Shown piece by piece: positions 1 to 24,358 of a stretch of DNA of 64,000 nt. The stretch is taken from positions 19,509,700-19,573,699 of the forward strand of contig OZ037768.1 of assembly GCA_964035545.1 (NCBI GenBank). The letters are read 5' to 3'. The translations under genes were made by a program, and so were the position numbers. Every line of letters begins with the position of its first letter. Position 1 is the stretch's first letter. The notes beneath the pieces were generated by a model. That model saw nothing but the letters and a program-made list of their open reading frames with translations, searched no databases and was not told the origin of the DNA. Origin of the DNA: Bugula neritina. Lineage: Eukaryota > Bryozoa > Gymnolaemata > Cheilostomatida > Bugulidae.

Positions 1-128
1 AGATGTTTCTTATATTTGGCAAATAGCCTACAGATAGGGATTTTCCATCAAAAGCATGTGCTTGACAAATAACTACTACAAATGTTAATTACAGTTGTAG
101 TGTATCAAAGGAGAATGATCTTTTTTAG

Positions 129-11102
<10,974 letters not shown>

Positions 11103-11178
11103 AGAACTTCACCCACTCCATCGGCTTGGTCCTAACTCTTGAGAGATCTCGTTTGACTAAAACTGTTGATAATAACTG

Positions 11179-11445
11179 CTGCAGATAACTCCAGCTACTG
11201 CAGATAACACCAGCTACTGCAGATGACACTAGTTACTGCAGATAATACTAGTTACTGCAGATAATACTAGTTACTGCAGATAATACTAGCTACTGCAGAT
11301 ACCACCAGCTGCTGCAGATAACACCAGCTGCTGCAGATAATACCAGCTACTGCAGATAACACCAGCTGCTGCAGATAATACCAGCTACTGCAGATAACAC
11401 CAGCTGCTGCAGATAACACCAGCTGCTGCAGATAATATCAACTAC
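11179..11445. repeat. 19-bp minisatellite in the 3'UTR
   Basis: About 14 tandem copies of a 19-bp unit (CTGCAGATAACACCAGCTA and variants). Successive CTGCAG sites fall at 11179, 11198, 11217 and 11236, exactly 19 bp apart. Units differ at a few positions (ACACC/TACTA, CTA/CTG). The array starts 77 nt after the stop codon, so it is probably transcribed as 3'UTR. Confidence 0.9.
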
Positions 11446-11984
11446 TGTAGATACACTAAGTACCGCAAGGAAGTTTAAGTAGAAACTTATAGCCACTGCT
11501 GCTAACAACAAAACAATGTTGGTGACATCACTTCATAGTCCTAAATTTAACTGCCTGTATTATAATTTGGGAATAATTTGTTTTTTGTTTACCTGCAGGA
11601 CAATTATTTCTCATCTATTTTGTTATAAAAGCTATCATACATTTTGATGTGCATCTTTTAGGTTTATACCTACAACTTTGATTGACTACAGTAATGTATT
11701 TACAAAGAAATTGTGGGTGAAAGTGTGTATATGAGCATTTCTAAGAAAGTGAATGGGAGCCAGGGCATTGCTGCCTTGATGTACCCTGCTGCTTCAAATA
11801 ATAAGAGTGAAAGCTGACACCCCATTCAGTTGACATTCTAGCATTATTTTTATATTCAGTCAAAACACTGACCAGTTGTTGTCTCAAGTCAGTTGTAGCA
11901 GAGACATAGTAAATTTGAAATTATAGTTATAGCATTCACTGTAAAGTGTCTAAGTGTTTTTGGCTAAATTCATGTATTTTTTTC

Positions 11985-11990
11985 AATAAA
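11985..11990 (+). terminator. Poly(A) signal AATAAA of the CNBD2-like gene
   Basis: AATAAA lies about 880 nt after the TGA at 11100-11102, followed by a GT/T-rich stretch, and is the first canonical hexamer seen in the likely 3'UTR. The assignment is inferred from position. Confidence 0.5.
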
Positions 11991-13251
11991 TTTTGTCTTC
12001 TCCTGTATTCTGGTGTAACTGGCATAGACCTATAATAGCATTTAGTTCTACCTAACTCATCTGCTCTCTACCTAGATTATATTTATTTTGCCTGCCAGAG
12101 GAACAAAAACACCTTTATTTAATTTTCATCTCCTTTATTTCATTCTATTCTAATCTCCTGCAATAAAAAGATTTATTGCAACCAAACAAATAGCTTTCTA
12201 ACTAGAAATAGAATTGCTCAAGACTTTAACACTTAAACATTAAAACACCTGAATTATTAGCTATTAGTTGCTAACAAGTACATCTATTGCTTTAACTCAT
12301 TATAATATTTATATATGACGTCTAGAATTGATTCAATTTCACAAATTTTGCAAGTCAGATTTCTGTGAACAACTGGTAATAAATAGTTTAAGTTGAACAA
12401 ATTATTAGACCAAGGCTAAATAACGCTATAACAATTACTTTAGCTAGCAAGAGAGATACGGCTAGTTCCAATGCAATACAAAGTTTAAGAAATATGTGCA
12501 TAATATAGTCTTTAAATGGCTTATGTTTATCTAAATTCTAAACCTACAAACCTACCTGCATATGGGAGAGAACGAGAGCTAATCTTGCAACCACAGTAAT
12601 GAAATGCTGATGCAATTTATAGCCTAAGCTCTCTAAAAATAGATACAAATTTGTTTAGGTTAGCTTAATACCTTAAAATGAGTTTGGGATTCTTGGAGTT
12701 GCATTGATAACAAGTCAACATTTAAATTTTTTCACACGCATAATCTCCAAAAGTCTCCTAAGTATTGAACAGGATTTGAAAATACTTTGATCAACACACG
12801 CTGTGCGTCTAGCCTACTGCTTATGATTTAAACAAACTACATAATCCTGTTCTGTTTTCAATAGCTAAACTTTTCCTTAAATTATAGCTTTCAAAACAAT
12901 AAATTTTGAAAACAAATTAATTCAACTCGAAACAATGATTCATAGATATAATGCCAATTTAAGAAGTTGATTTAAGACCCTAGAAGAAGTGGGTTTATAA
13001 TTCACACTGCTGGGTGTTTCACACCACATCAATACACAAATGTAGGAGGACAACTTATGCTTTCAATTTAACTTGATTCAGTCAAAATGTGAGATCACAA
13101 AATATTTGTCTGTCAATATTACTGCCAAACACCAGCTAAATGGTGATATAGCGAGTCAGATGTTTATCGGCTACTAAATAGAGGGCAAATGTTACTCAGG
13201 CTTAGAGACAAACTTGCTATTTGTAACAAGATCCAGGATGCTGCTGTTGTG

Positions 13252-13295
13252 GTCACATGACTAAGCTAGATTGTTATTCAGACAGCGTATATAAG
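13252..13295 (+). promoter_or_regulatory. Candidate core promoter of the MMP gene (TATA box, upstream E-box)
   Basis: TATATAAG at 13288-13295 lies about 48 bp before the MMP start codon, so the 5'UTR would be very short. A GTCACATGAC E-box (M-box type, bound by MITF/TFE-class bHLH factors in animals) lies at 13252-13261. Both are motif matches only. Confidence 0.4.
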
Positions 13296-13342
13296 TCTGG
13301 GAGACTGTTGCTGACGCTATTAGTGTTAAGTCAGCGAGTGAG

Positions 13343-16334
13343 ATGTCAGCAGGAGCAAGAATATTGGTGTTGGTACTGGTGGGGAGTGGAAGCCTCTGGG
13401 GTCAGGTGGCTCAGTCTCACCCTACTAGATCTACACCTCTCTCTCAGCCGGCACAGCACAATCAGGTTGGTAACCAGAGCACCTTACTTTTACTGTCAAC
13501 TGACTGAAGTAAATTATATATGATGAGATGTAGTCAGTGTAACTGTTAGAAAAGTTTTAGGATTTCACAATTTCTAAGAGAATGCATGTGTATAAGCTGT
13601 GGTAGACTTCTATCTACCAGACCACAGTAACTTAACTGGACGTTAAGAAAAATGTGAAATAATAACTGTGTATTATGTATTATATATTATGTATTGTGCA
13701 TTATGTAATGGTGTAGCATGTATGTAATAGGTGTAATTTAGTAGGAAATGTTAACACTGCTTAGTGCAAATCAGCAGATTCTTGTAGCATATTTCAGCAC
13801 CTTTCACACTAATTTTACACAGCATTGTTTCTTCAATGTTTATTTGGCTGTAAACCACAAACCTAATGTTAAAGCTGGCTGCACTAACTTGCTTTTTAAC
13901 TTATAGCAAACTGTTTTTTACAATTCCTGCTGCATTGTCTAACAGGTGGAGATAACCTCAATCACAATGTTTGTGTTTGAAATGCAGCAGAGAATATGAT
14001 TTTGTTTCAGCTGTTGAAATATTTGACCAAATATGGATACTTGCCGGCCCCTTCTGACGGGAATGCATTAGACTACACAAGTTTGCTGCCTTCTGCAATA
14101 CAAGAGTTCCAAGACATGGCAAGGCTGCCTGAGACTGGTGAGCTGTTGATGCAGTATCTTCATTGCATATTCATAATTCTTGTACATTTTCTACCTCATT
14201 TTTTCTACACTTAACATGCTACGTGCTCTCTCTGTATCTCACTAAGCTAGGGTCCGTAAAATCTCAATTAGTGAGATAGTAGAATACCATATTTAACTCA
14301 CTGATCTAATAAATTTGGTCATTTTGTTCTTACATAAGCTACAAAAATGGGGTCCAAGCCCTTCTCGTGACCTATAGAACGTTGTGAGAAATAGATCCGT
14401 GAGATATGGAGAGAGCACTGTACTATATTTTGAAATGAAATACTATCTTACTAGTAAATTACACTACTCACTGTTTTATGCAAAATATTTTTGACTTCAG
14501 TTAGCAAAGTCAATAAAAGTAGATAATTTTATGAAGAAGCATTCTGCACTTATGTTTAGAGAATGTCTTCATCTTTATAAAAAAAAAATTGTACAGAAAT
14601 AGTAACAGAGTATTTAGCTCTATAGTACTGAAAGGTGACATTTGATATCAGGAGTCCCCATTGTTGACTATGGCCTTCTACTCAGCTATTTAAATTATCA
14701 CAGTCTGTTGTTGAGGAATTCAAGCATTGTCCGGAATGATGTTTTGACTTGTGAATAAAGCAGAGCATATTAACTCCAGATCCCGCAAGCAAAAAATATA
14801 CTGCTGTCGCTGTATTTTTTACTAACATTTCAACTAGCATTTGGTTGCAAGAATTAAGATATCGCAGTGTAAATAAAGGTAGATTAGTACCCAGAATTCA
14901 ATGAAATTGGAGAGTGTCAAAGCAGCATCGCTAATTACGTTAATTAGTAAACAGGTATAAATACATGAACAGTAGTATGAATAAACTGTTGACTGTGTCC
15001 CAGGTGAGCTGAATGAAGATACCATTACAATGATGAGTCAGCCGAGATGTGGAGTCCAGGACTGGACACGCTCAAGATGGCGGAGGTTCCTACATTCTGG
15101 TGAGCAGCTTTCTGTCTAGCATATTACGAGGTAGGTGCAGTAACGGAGAAATTGAGAAAAGCCTGTGTTCTAGATTAGAAATGTAGCAAAAGAAGTTATG
15201 TTCTTGCAAATATTTCAACCTGCTCCCCAAACCAAAATTTATAAAAAAATTTAAAGAACTTAGGCTATCTCAATTTCTCCACTACTGCTCCTAAATGCAT
15301 TGTATTACAGCTGCCTTTCAACAAAACTCCTTCAGTGGTTGTAGTTGTGATACCATACTAATGGTACAGTAACTGTATCACGTGCATAACAGATAATCTC
15401 AAACAACCTCACATGTTTTCCGCCCCGTGTGACTTCAGTGATGTTGTGCACAGAATATCAACTTATCAGGTTTTTGCTTTCTTGGAATTTAATGATGGTG
15501 TGATTATCCTTCTGAGATCACAGAAGAAATACCAAGGGGTTGATATTACATAACAATTGATAGTGTGGATTTTAGAAGGCCGAATGCCTATAATAGTTCT
15601 TGTAAGAAACATAAGGCACATACACATACAAGTACACATACACTACTCGTACATGCATGCATAAAAATACACATAAACACATACACGTGTATGATTGGCG
15701 TGTAAGACTAAACAGCGGCACAGCACTAATTGCTTGTTTTTACAGCTATAATTATTTTGTCGTCTTATTTATCATTTCCTGCCAAATTACCTTTTCAGTT
15801 TATCAATGATCAGATTATGTTATAATTATAAATATCAACGTCTGAATCTCATCAGAAACTGATGTGAACTCACATGACATGGGAAGCGCACAAGTCAAAG
15901 AGTTCCAATACTTTTGGTTTATTATTTCACTTTGTAGTTCAGACTATGTTTGAAGGAGCTTACCATTAATTACTTTTGTTTATTGTTGTTTCTAAAACAT
16001 TTGATAATCTCATGTATGACTCACTCGATTCCTAGGGTTACTGTTCTACTTACCTACTTAATTGACTTACTGTTCTACTTACCTACTTAATTGACTTACT
16101 GTTCTACTTACCTACTTAATTGACTTACTGTTCTACTTACCTACTTAATTGACTTACTGTTCTACTTACCTACTTAATTGACTTACTGTTCTACTTACCT
16201 ACTTAATTGACTTACAGTTGTATTTACTTACTCACTTATTCACTTACTTACTTACTTACTGACTTACAAGTTTACTTTCTTACTTACTTACTTTCTGACT
16301 TACCAACTTACTTACTGACTTACAAGTTTACTTT

Positions 16335-16376
<42 letters not shown>

Positions 16377-16469
16377 CACTTACTTACTTACTTACTTACT
16401 CACTTACTGACTTACTTACTTACTTACTCACTTACTTACTCACTTACTGACTTACTTACTTACTTACTC

Positions 16470-16520
<51 letters not shown>

Positions 16521-19500
16521 GACTTACTTACTTACTTACTGACTTACTTACTTACTTACTTACTGACTTACTTACTTAAACTTACGGCATTTCACTCACC
16601 TACATATTGAGCCAAGGTTCTCATAAGTATGCAATGAGATTCTTAACACTCTTCTAAAGCAAGCAACAAACACATAAATTAGGAGCTCTTTGGAATAAAG
16701 AATAGATACATAACTGTGCAGCACTATTACCCCCTGTTCACACATTGCCGTATCGCACGCCATAACGAAAAATATCAGCCATTTTTACAAATGTCTGAAT
16801 TTCCTGTACGGTGCTACGGTACGTTAAGATCAAGCACTGCTTGATTCAAATTAGTTGCGGCGGGTTCCTATTGGACAGAAAAACTTTTGCATCAGCTCAT
16901 TGGATAGAATTGTCCAATGAAATGTCTTATATATTACCTAATAGCGGACTTTGTAGACTTCAGCCCAGACACATTAACGATGGCTGATATTTTACATTAC
17001 GGCGTACGATACGGCAATGTGTGAACAGGGGGTTAGCCTGGCTTTTGGAAACATTATTGGAGAGCAGTTTTGAGCATGAATATTTCAAAGTAATCGAAAA
17101 TAATATAGTTACGCCCTCGCGTACGTGCGTGTGTGTGTGTGTGTTGTGTTCGTTCGCAGTGTGCATATCACTGCATTTCTATAGCTTCACATTATGTGAA
17201 TGGATGCTCGTATGGATAAAATCGTAGTTGCGGTTTGCATGAACTTATAGCTGTGGCTTCATTTGGTGTAACTGTTTCCAGACAGCAAATGGAAAATCCA
17301 ATCATAATCCCAAGCTTGGAAACGCAAAGTAGCCAAAAAGATCTGATTGCTTACTAAAGTTCATAATGGAGGCAACTGAACGAGATAAACCTAAACCTCT
17401 CAACACTACTCTGTTTACTTGAACTAGTAGTTTACATGCTTTTACATTTGATACCAGGCAGCAAATGGAGGAAGCATTCCTTAACATGGAAGATCAGTAG
17501 TTTTCCAGATCACTTGTCCAGCTCTCAAGTGCTGGTTGTCTTTAAAGATGCTTTCAAAACTTGGGCAAACATCACCAACTTATACTTCGAGTTCAGATCG
17601 GCAGGCGTAGTAGATATTGAGGTAGGTATAGCATGTAGATCTTGAATACAGTGCTAAGCGATTTATGAACAGAGACATATAAATGTGTTTGAGTAAATAT
17701 AACATAATAGTATAAAAGTTTCTGCTATTCAAATTAATATGATTTTTCATTACGATATGATTTACTATACATTTGTCAGAATTGCTATCAACTGCATAAA
17801 ATAACCTAAAGTTTGCAAAACTACAACTTTTTGCAAATCCCTGTGTGACTGTTGACGGAGAGTTTTTATGTTGCACAGCTTTGCAAAAAATGCTTTTTCT
17901 TCAAATATGTCAAGTTTACTATAATTGTTAATCTAGATTTTTGTTATGAATTAGGACTTAGACTATTGAATAAGAATTAATTCTTAAGACCACTTTGGAA
18001 AACAAATATTATAATATATATTGAAAGTTCAGGTAATCTTTTGCTGTCATGAGCTAAAGAGTTTTAAACTTTCTGCTGCAACTCTAATAATTTAAATTAA
18101 GGTATACCAGAACATTTCGATGTTTTGCTGAAATAGCTATTTTACAGTAGCTGCCACAAAAGTATCACAAATATATCGCTATAGTAGAAATAATAACTTA
18201 AACTTCGGATGTTGAAAAGCCTTTGAAATTTTGTGCCTTGACGTGCCACTGAGTCTCTGTTGTTATAATCAAGAACACTTCTTTCGGCTGCTAAGAAATC
18301 ATCAGTCACAGATATTTGTAATTGCAAGTCGTCTGCATAACATACATTATTTTCAGCACATATATTTTTAACCTAGCTAATTCTTTTTTATAACTTTTAA
18401 AAACGCCATTACTAAAATTGAACTTTATTTTTTAAATAGCAGCACCCAACAATTTTTAAACAAAAATTTTCTTAAAGTAATGTTTTTTTAACCTTCCATT
18501 GACCTTCCATTAATGTGTGATTATAGATAAAGTTTGTGACGGGAGACCACGGTGATGGTTACAGATTTGACGGGAAAGGTGGTGTGTTGGCTCACGCCTT
18601 CTACCCTCCAGATCCATTCACCAAGACTAGATTATCGTTTGGAGACTTGCACTTGGATGCCAGTGAAACTTGGACACTGAACGCAAACGACGATGGTAAA
18701 ACAGTTTCTTAATATTCATTTAGAGCTCACTATATGGGGCAAAATAGCGACGCCATGCATTAATAAAATATTATCAGCATAATATCATAGGCATCTATTT
18801 GCTGTGAATGTTGAAAAGTATCTAACTGATTCAGTTTCTAGAAAGGATTAGTAAAAGTCACGCTGTGTAGCCTATGTAAGAATATTATTTTGATGAAAAG
18901 ACAACTCCAAAAATTATACTATCGATGTTTGTCAACATGCTATCACCCGGAAGTGAGTGTTTGGACAATAACAGAATAAGCATATGCCTAATAAATGTAT
19001 TCACTAATAAACTGAAAGCATGTAACAGAGTGGCATAATGATAATGTAATTATTCCTTAACTGTCAGGTGAGAATCTATACAACACGGTGCTGCATGAAA
19101 TTGGACACTCCCTTGGGTTGAAACATTCCAATGCACCAGGCTCAGTGATGTGGCCCTGGACTGCTGACTCCACAGCGAGTCAGCATACGACAGCTAAGCT
19201 GAGTAGTGATGACATCCTTGCAGTGCAAAGTCTGTATGGGGAGAAAACTTCAAACAGTAAGCTAATTTTTCGACTAAAAGAAATATATCACGTAAACCTA
19301 CTCAACAAGTTAACGACAGCTACATACAATATCATTGATTATTATTGATTCATTTTGTCTACTACTATTGATATAAAATTATTTTGTGAGTTTTGGTGTT
19401 GCAGGCTACTATGTGCAACTTTTTACAGGCAGCAAAAAATGTCCTACTTTCATATTTATAATAAAAGATTTATATGAAGTTACTTAACGATTTGCCTGCT

Positions 19501-22004
19501 GCATAATTTGTCAAATTCAAATTTTTGTGAATTTGTCAACAACTTAAACAACATCATATACCAGACATACAATATTTAAAGTATATATAGATTCAATATA
19601 TGCATATGAAAGTAATAGTAATAAGATGTATACGTTGCAGTCAAGTTAATAAACAATGATATTAATCTACAAGAATTCATATTGCAGGATATCAAAGGAG
19701 TGAAAATTCTCATTTCCTGTGTAGAATGCACGTAGATGCTTTGCTGACAACTCCAAACAACAAGATATACTCCTTTAATGGTAAATATTATATTATTATA
19801 TCACTTGTTATAATAATATGAATACAACATAGAACTTTAGTGTATACTAAATAACAACTCATTTATATATTATATGTCGACTGCATGTATAATGCGATAC
19901 TCATTATTCTGAAAATTTCCAAAGTTGTATTTAAGGTGGATGAATGAAAACTAATTTTTGAAAATATTGTTTTTAAGCTTGTTTGCTGTTGATTTACAGA
20001 ATAATTAAGTTAATTATTACATGTATATAAATAGATAATAGAATTTTCCTCCTTTTTCACCCATGCTGTTTATACTTTCTTCTCATGTATGCAAGGAGTT
20101 AATACCAGGTCATAGGTTATGTTATACTCCTACAGCAAAGCTTTCACAATGGACATGGTCTTTACCCACTTGAATATCAAACAGAAGCTAGAGAAGTTTA
20201 GTATTCATTCAAAGCACCAATAAAGTGATACATTTCTGCTTTACACCCTCTTCTAGGCGCCACAGTGACGGAGCTGAATTCAACTACACTGGAGCCAGTG
20301 TTTGGTTCCCAGTTAATCAGTGAGGTGTTTCCTGGATTTGAGAGTGATGACGCAGTAGATGCTGCCGTATCTTACAAGGGTTTTTGGTCTGTGGAATCTT
20401 CTTACTTGTTTGCTGGTCACGAGTATTACAGGTGATATTCGTCATTATGTTTATTGTGATAATGTTCTTATATAGGCAACAAGGAGCTCTAGACATTGTA
20501 TTTTAATTTCTATTTGTTTATTGAAAAACTATATAATTATGCAATATCTCTAACTACTTTAAAATAATATATTAATACTATTTGAAAGTCATCATCAAAT
20601 TTTAGTTGATTTCAATACATTGGAATGAAAAATTGGTGGTTAATAAAAGTTTATCATTGCTTAGAGTTAATTAATCTTGAAGAAGTACTTTTTTCTATGT
20701 AGATATTCGCTGAACACTAGTGAAAACCGGATGACCTTGGACATAGGTTACCCAAAAAATATCAGTCTGGGTTGGGGGTTCAACGAGAATCATTTTGACT
20801 CAGTCTACAAGTACAAAGTTGCTAACTCTCTTGTGTTTGTTAAGGGTGAGTAGTCAATCTATATTATCCTCAAACTCATACCTATTTGTTGTTCTATTGC
20901 ATTATATATTCTAAACTCCTGTCAAATAATGAGGGCTATATGTTCAAACAGTCAACTTGCAAAAGCTTATATGCTTATATTTTAGGACTGTAAAAAATAC
21001 TGAAATATCAGATATGCATTCTGATGATAAAAGCATGAATTTTTCAAATACTTTTCTATGTTTTTACATAGGCTTAAAGTATTGGTTGCACACAGGGACT
21101 AACCACGGACCGTATCCGAACTATCCCAGGATGTTTTCCACGTCACAAAATATATATTTCAACTCGTTAGCTGGTTAGTACTATACGTAAAAATACTACA
21201 GTTCCCAGTTATTATAATTCATTACTAAGCTGTATAAATTATTATAACCGTAATATAGTAAATAGTTATTCTAACAGGCATCTGCTATCTTGGTGATTAA
21301 CATTGACATCACCTGTTGTTAAACCTCTGTATCCATGGGTATTAAAAGACATTGATGAGTAAAACCTTAAGTGTATCGATTTTTGTTGAAGTATTTTTAG
21401 TGTCAATTTTGAGGATCATTAAAGTCATTTTATTCATAAACATAAAAGTTGTGAATATTGAAAAAAGTTGTTTTGAATAAATATATACAATGAGTTCCTA
21501 ACACTGAAACAATATAGGACACGTTTACCTTAAGAGAGAGTTGGGTAAAGCCCCAAACCCTGATCTCTATACCTAAGCAGTTTACGCTCACCTCACCCCA
21601 TGGGGAAAAATTTTTTTTTTTAATTTTCACTCATCAAAGTATCAATATCAACATATTATTATATAATTAACAATGTGCAATGATTACTTTGCTTAGGCTG
21701 TGAAGTTGTATGCCCCTGTATCAGTGGGAACCAAGTATAAGTTAAACCATAGTACCAGTCTGACAATGGGCGATTATTATTCATGTTGAAGAGAGCACAA
21801 TACCTAATAAACTACACAGCTCATGTATTTTGCGTTTTCAGGTATAAACTATAGTTTTATTTGATCAAGAATTTTCTTATTTCAGGTATTGATGCAGCTT
21901 TTCTGCATAAAAATGGCACCAACTACTTCCTGTCTGATGAGCACGTGTATCTGCTGCATCACAATGGCGTGAGAGACATGAGGAATCTTCAGCGATTATG
22001 CTAA
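13343..22004 (+). CDS. Secreted matrix metalloproteinase with hemopexin domain
   Basis: Eleven coding exons: 13343-13465, 14011-14137, 15004-15099, 17458-17621, 18527-18695, 19068-19256, 19688-19780, 20257-20431, 20703-20845, 21072-21173, 21886-22004. Total 1500 nt, 499 aa, all phases agreeing. Order: signal peptide ([17 protein letters not shown]...), peptidoglycan-binding-like prodomain about 42-84, cysteine switch PRCGVQD with Cys99, RWRR furin-type site 108-111, catalytic domain starting near [11 protein letters not shown]. It then has structural HGDG (178-181), zinc site [11 protein letters not shown] (236-246), Met-turn SVMWP, and a four-exon hemopexin domain from Cys301 to the final residue Cys499. 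No fibronectin inserts, TM segment or GPI signal are visible. This is a zinc endopeptidase expected to cleave extracellular matrix after furin activation in the secretory pathway. The ATG was chosen because it opens a clean signal peptide just after a TATA box. The specific MMP subtype cannot be named. Confidence 0.93.
14223..14418. mobile_element. Putative MITE with GTGCTCTCTC terminal inverted repeats
   Basis: Ends of a 196-bp segment in MMP intron 2 are inverted: GTGCTCTCTCTGTATCTCAC on the left against the complement of GTGAGATATGGAGAGAGCAC on the right, two mismatches in 20. No clear target-site duplication was identified. Confidence 0.55.
16043..16577. repeat. 29-bp minisatellite passing into a CTTA tetranucleotide array
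   Basis: Six copies of a 29-bp unit (GTTCTACTTACCTACTTAAT...) with starts 29 bp apart from 16043. They merge at about 16225 into a long (CTTA)n array with occasional CTGA, CTCA and CAAG variants. The 29-bp unit itself contains CTTA motifs, so one probably arose from the other. Located in MMP intron 3. Confidence 0.92.
16730..17032. mobile_element. MITE with ~53-bp terminal inverted repeats and TTA target-site duplication
   Basis: The left end CCCCCTGTTCACACATTGCC matches the complement of the right end over about 53 bp with only a few differences. TTA flanks both ends (16727-16729 and 17033-17035). The 303-bp size, TTA duplication and absence of a coding frame are typical of non-autonomous PIF/Harbinger-like elements. 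The superfamily is inferred. In MMP intron 3. Confidence 0.8.
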
Positions 22005-22349
22005 CTTCTTAAACATTTTTGCATATTTATTAAAAAAACTAACTTTGATTTACAATATTTACAGTGTATTGGTAACCAGAGGGTACATAAACTTGTTTAC
22101 TATTTATTCAGCTTAATGCTGGATAGTTATTGATGATAGCTGGAGACAACTACCAATAGTTTCTCCATTAATTATTTGATCAGATTTTAACATATAAGAA
22201 TCCATTGTTAAGATATTATATAGGCTGAAAGCCATGGAACTTGATGATATTTACAATAATCTTATATATGCTAGAATACTAAGCAAGGGCTATCACTACT
22301 TCTAGAATCTAAGGTATGACTTTTAGTGTTTTGTTTATGTTTTATATAT

Positions 22350-22355
22350 AATAAA
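22350..22355 (+). terminator. Candidate poly(A) signal of the MMP gene
   Basis: AATAAA about 345 nt after the MMP stop. An ATTAAA at about 22029 is an alternative, closer signal. Confidence 0.4.
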
Positions 22356-22498
22356 ACTGAATAAGTATAACGAGGAGTTAGTCCTAAAACAATGATATAC
22401 CATTTATAATTCCTGGACTTTCAGTGTACTGGCAAGCATTTGCTTGCATCAGCTTTCATAGAGGTCAAGTGAAAACTCATAGTAGGTCTCACATATAC

Positions 22499-22845
<347 letters not shown>

Positions 22846-22855
22846 GTATGCTGAG

Positions 22856-24206
22856 TGTGTGTAAAGAACTACTGGTATATTATGTGGAAGTAGAAGCTAG
22901 CAAAACTTCAGATTGTAATCAATTTCTAAATTTGATGCAGTTGGACAGACCACCTTGCAGGAATAAACTTGCAAGAGTTTAAACCACTCTAGTACTCCTT
23001 CAGCTACTCATACAACTGCTCTACATGCATTCTCCAAATTTCGACGCTCCAGCAAGTTTTCTGTCTAAAATTCATCTGTGGGTTTAATAATTGTGTTTTA
23101 ATATGTATTGATTATTATTATATATCATGTTATTAATGTTTACCGTGTATATAAAATATGCAAAATGAGCACTAAACCAGATATTGGAATTCAACTGCTC
23201 TATCCTGTGTAAAATTTGACCTGAATGTAGCATTTAAATCTGCAAAAAGTAGACCTTTTCCTTCTGGTGGTAGCACAGTAATGATATGAATTTTTACAGC
23301 AGTGCTTCGATCTATTAAGTTTGCATAGTGTGGCATTTTGTGAGATATATACTATTCTAAGACATCTTTTTAACAGCTAAACAGGAATTTATTTTGACAA
23401 AAAATGATGAAAAGTCATATCATTTCATATTCTAAAAGCTTTTTAAATATCATAAAAAGCTATCAAGTTTGCTGTTGCTGTACAATAAAGTATAACCATC
23501 AGAAAATAAACCACAATAGTCGTTATAAAACTTAAAAAATAACAGATAACGAAAATAAAGTAAGCACTAAAGGTGAACATGGCAGCATTAAAGAGGAATA
23601 ATAGAGTCTATATCTTACAATTGACTAGTAGATGCTAGCTTTACTTTGAGATAACTATGAAACTAATCTACGATTAACTGCATAAAGTGGAGATAAATCT
23701 TAATATCAGAGCTGATCACTGTCCATTACTCTAACTCATCTCTATCACAAATGAAGAATATGACCATAGCTATAATACAGTATCCACTACACTATCCTAC
23801 AATCTACATGTATATGCTATATACAACTATGACGCTACTAGTTATTATATAATATGGAAAATGGTAGTAGTGGGATGTGGCCTTATAAGCATAGTCACAA
23901 TTAGCCAACAGCAAGGTATGTGTAAGCATAACACAGTGGAATTAGCTGGTTTAAGTTGCATAAGAAAATCTATGATTGAAGCTTAAACATCATTTGCTAA
24001 GGTCTGTAATGCAAACAACACCAAAACTCGTCATATAAATGAAGTGGAACTGCTATTTGTTGAAGCTGAATGTAGAAAAAACCTGCTATGCCTAACTGTA
24101 ACTCCTATTTCAGATGAACAACATTTCACACTGAATAATCTTCACTAAATGAAACTGAAGTCACTTGAGACTGTTATTGTCAGATACGAAAAGTTGTGCT
24201 TCTGAA
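22856..24206. other. Tail-to-tail intergenic region, no gene seen
   Basis: AT-rich sequence between the MMP and syntaxin 3' ends. No coding exon or conserved RNA was recognised on either strand. The right part may be the 3'UTR of the distal syntaxin last exon (- strand). Confidence 0.5.
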
Positions 24207-24358
24207 GAGAATGGTTCTATAAGCAGCTCCGAGTTGGAGGTGAATGAGTGCAGTAGTTTGTAGTTCTTGAGTTTGGAGTTATGTCCCCAACTCGAAACTC
24301 AAGAACCACAAACTGCTGCACTCAGTCACCCCAACTCGGAGCTGTCTATAGGATCATT
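24207..24358. mobile_element. Foldback MITE, complete copy with 8-bp target-site duplication
   Basis: About 152 bp of nearly perfect inverted repeat (left AATGGTTCTATAAGCAGCTC, right complement AATGATCCTATAGACAGCTC, continuing inward to CTTGAGTTT...). CTTCTGAA flanks it on both sides (24199-24206 and 24359-24366). The 8-bp duplication suggests a hAT- or Mutator-type mover. Same family as the copy at 6463-6580. Confidence 0.82.

Noticed and set aside
11179-11445. CRISPR-like appearance of the regular tandem arrays (also 26514-27052 and 43500-43850)
   Set aside because: Units are contiguous with no unique spacers, and this is an animal genome. They are minisatellites.
16207-16410. Frame with LTYLLTY repeats
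   Set aside because: Translation of the CTTA tetranucleotide array.
17289-17337. CAG-ACAGCAAATGGAAAATCC as an alternative MMP exon 4
   Set aside because: It resembles the start of the real exon (GCAGCAAATGG) for only about 10 bp and hits a stop after eight codons.
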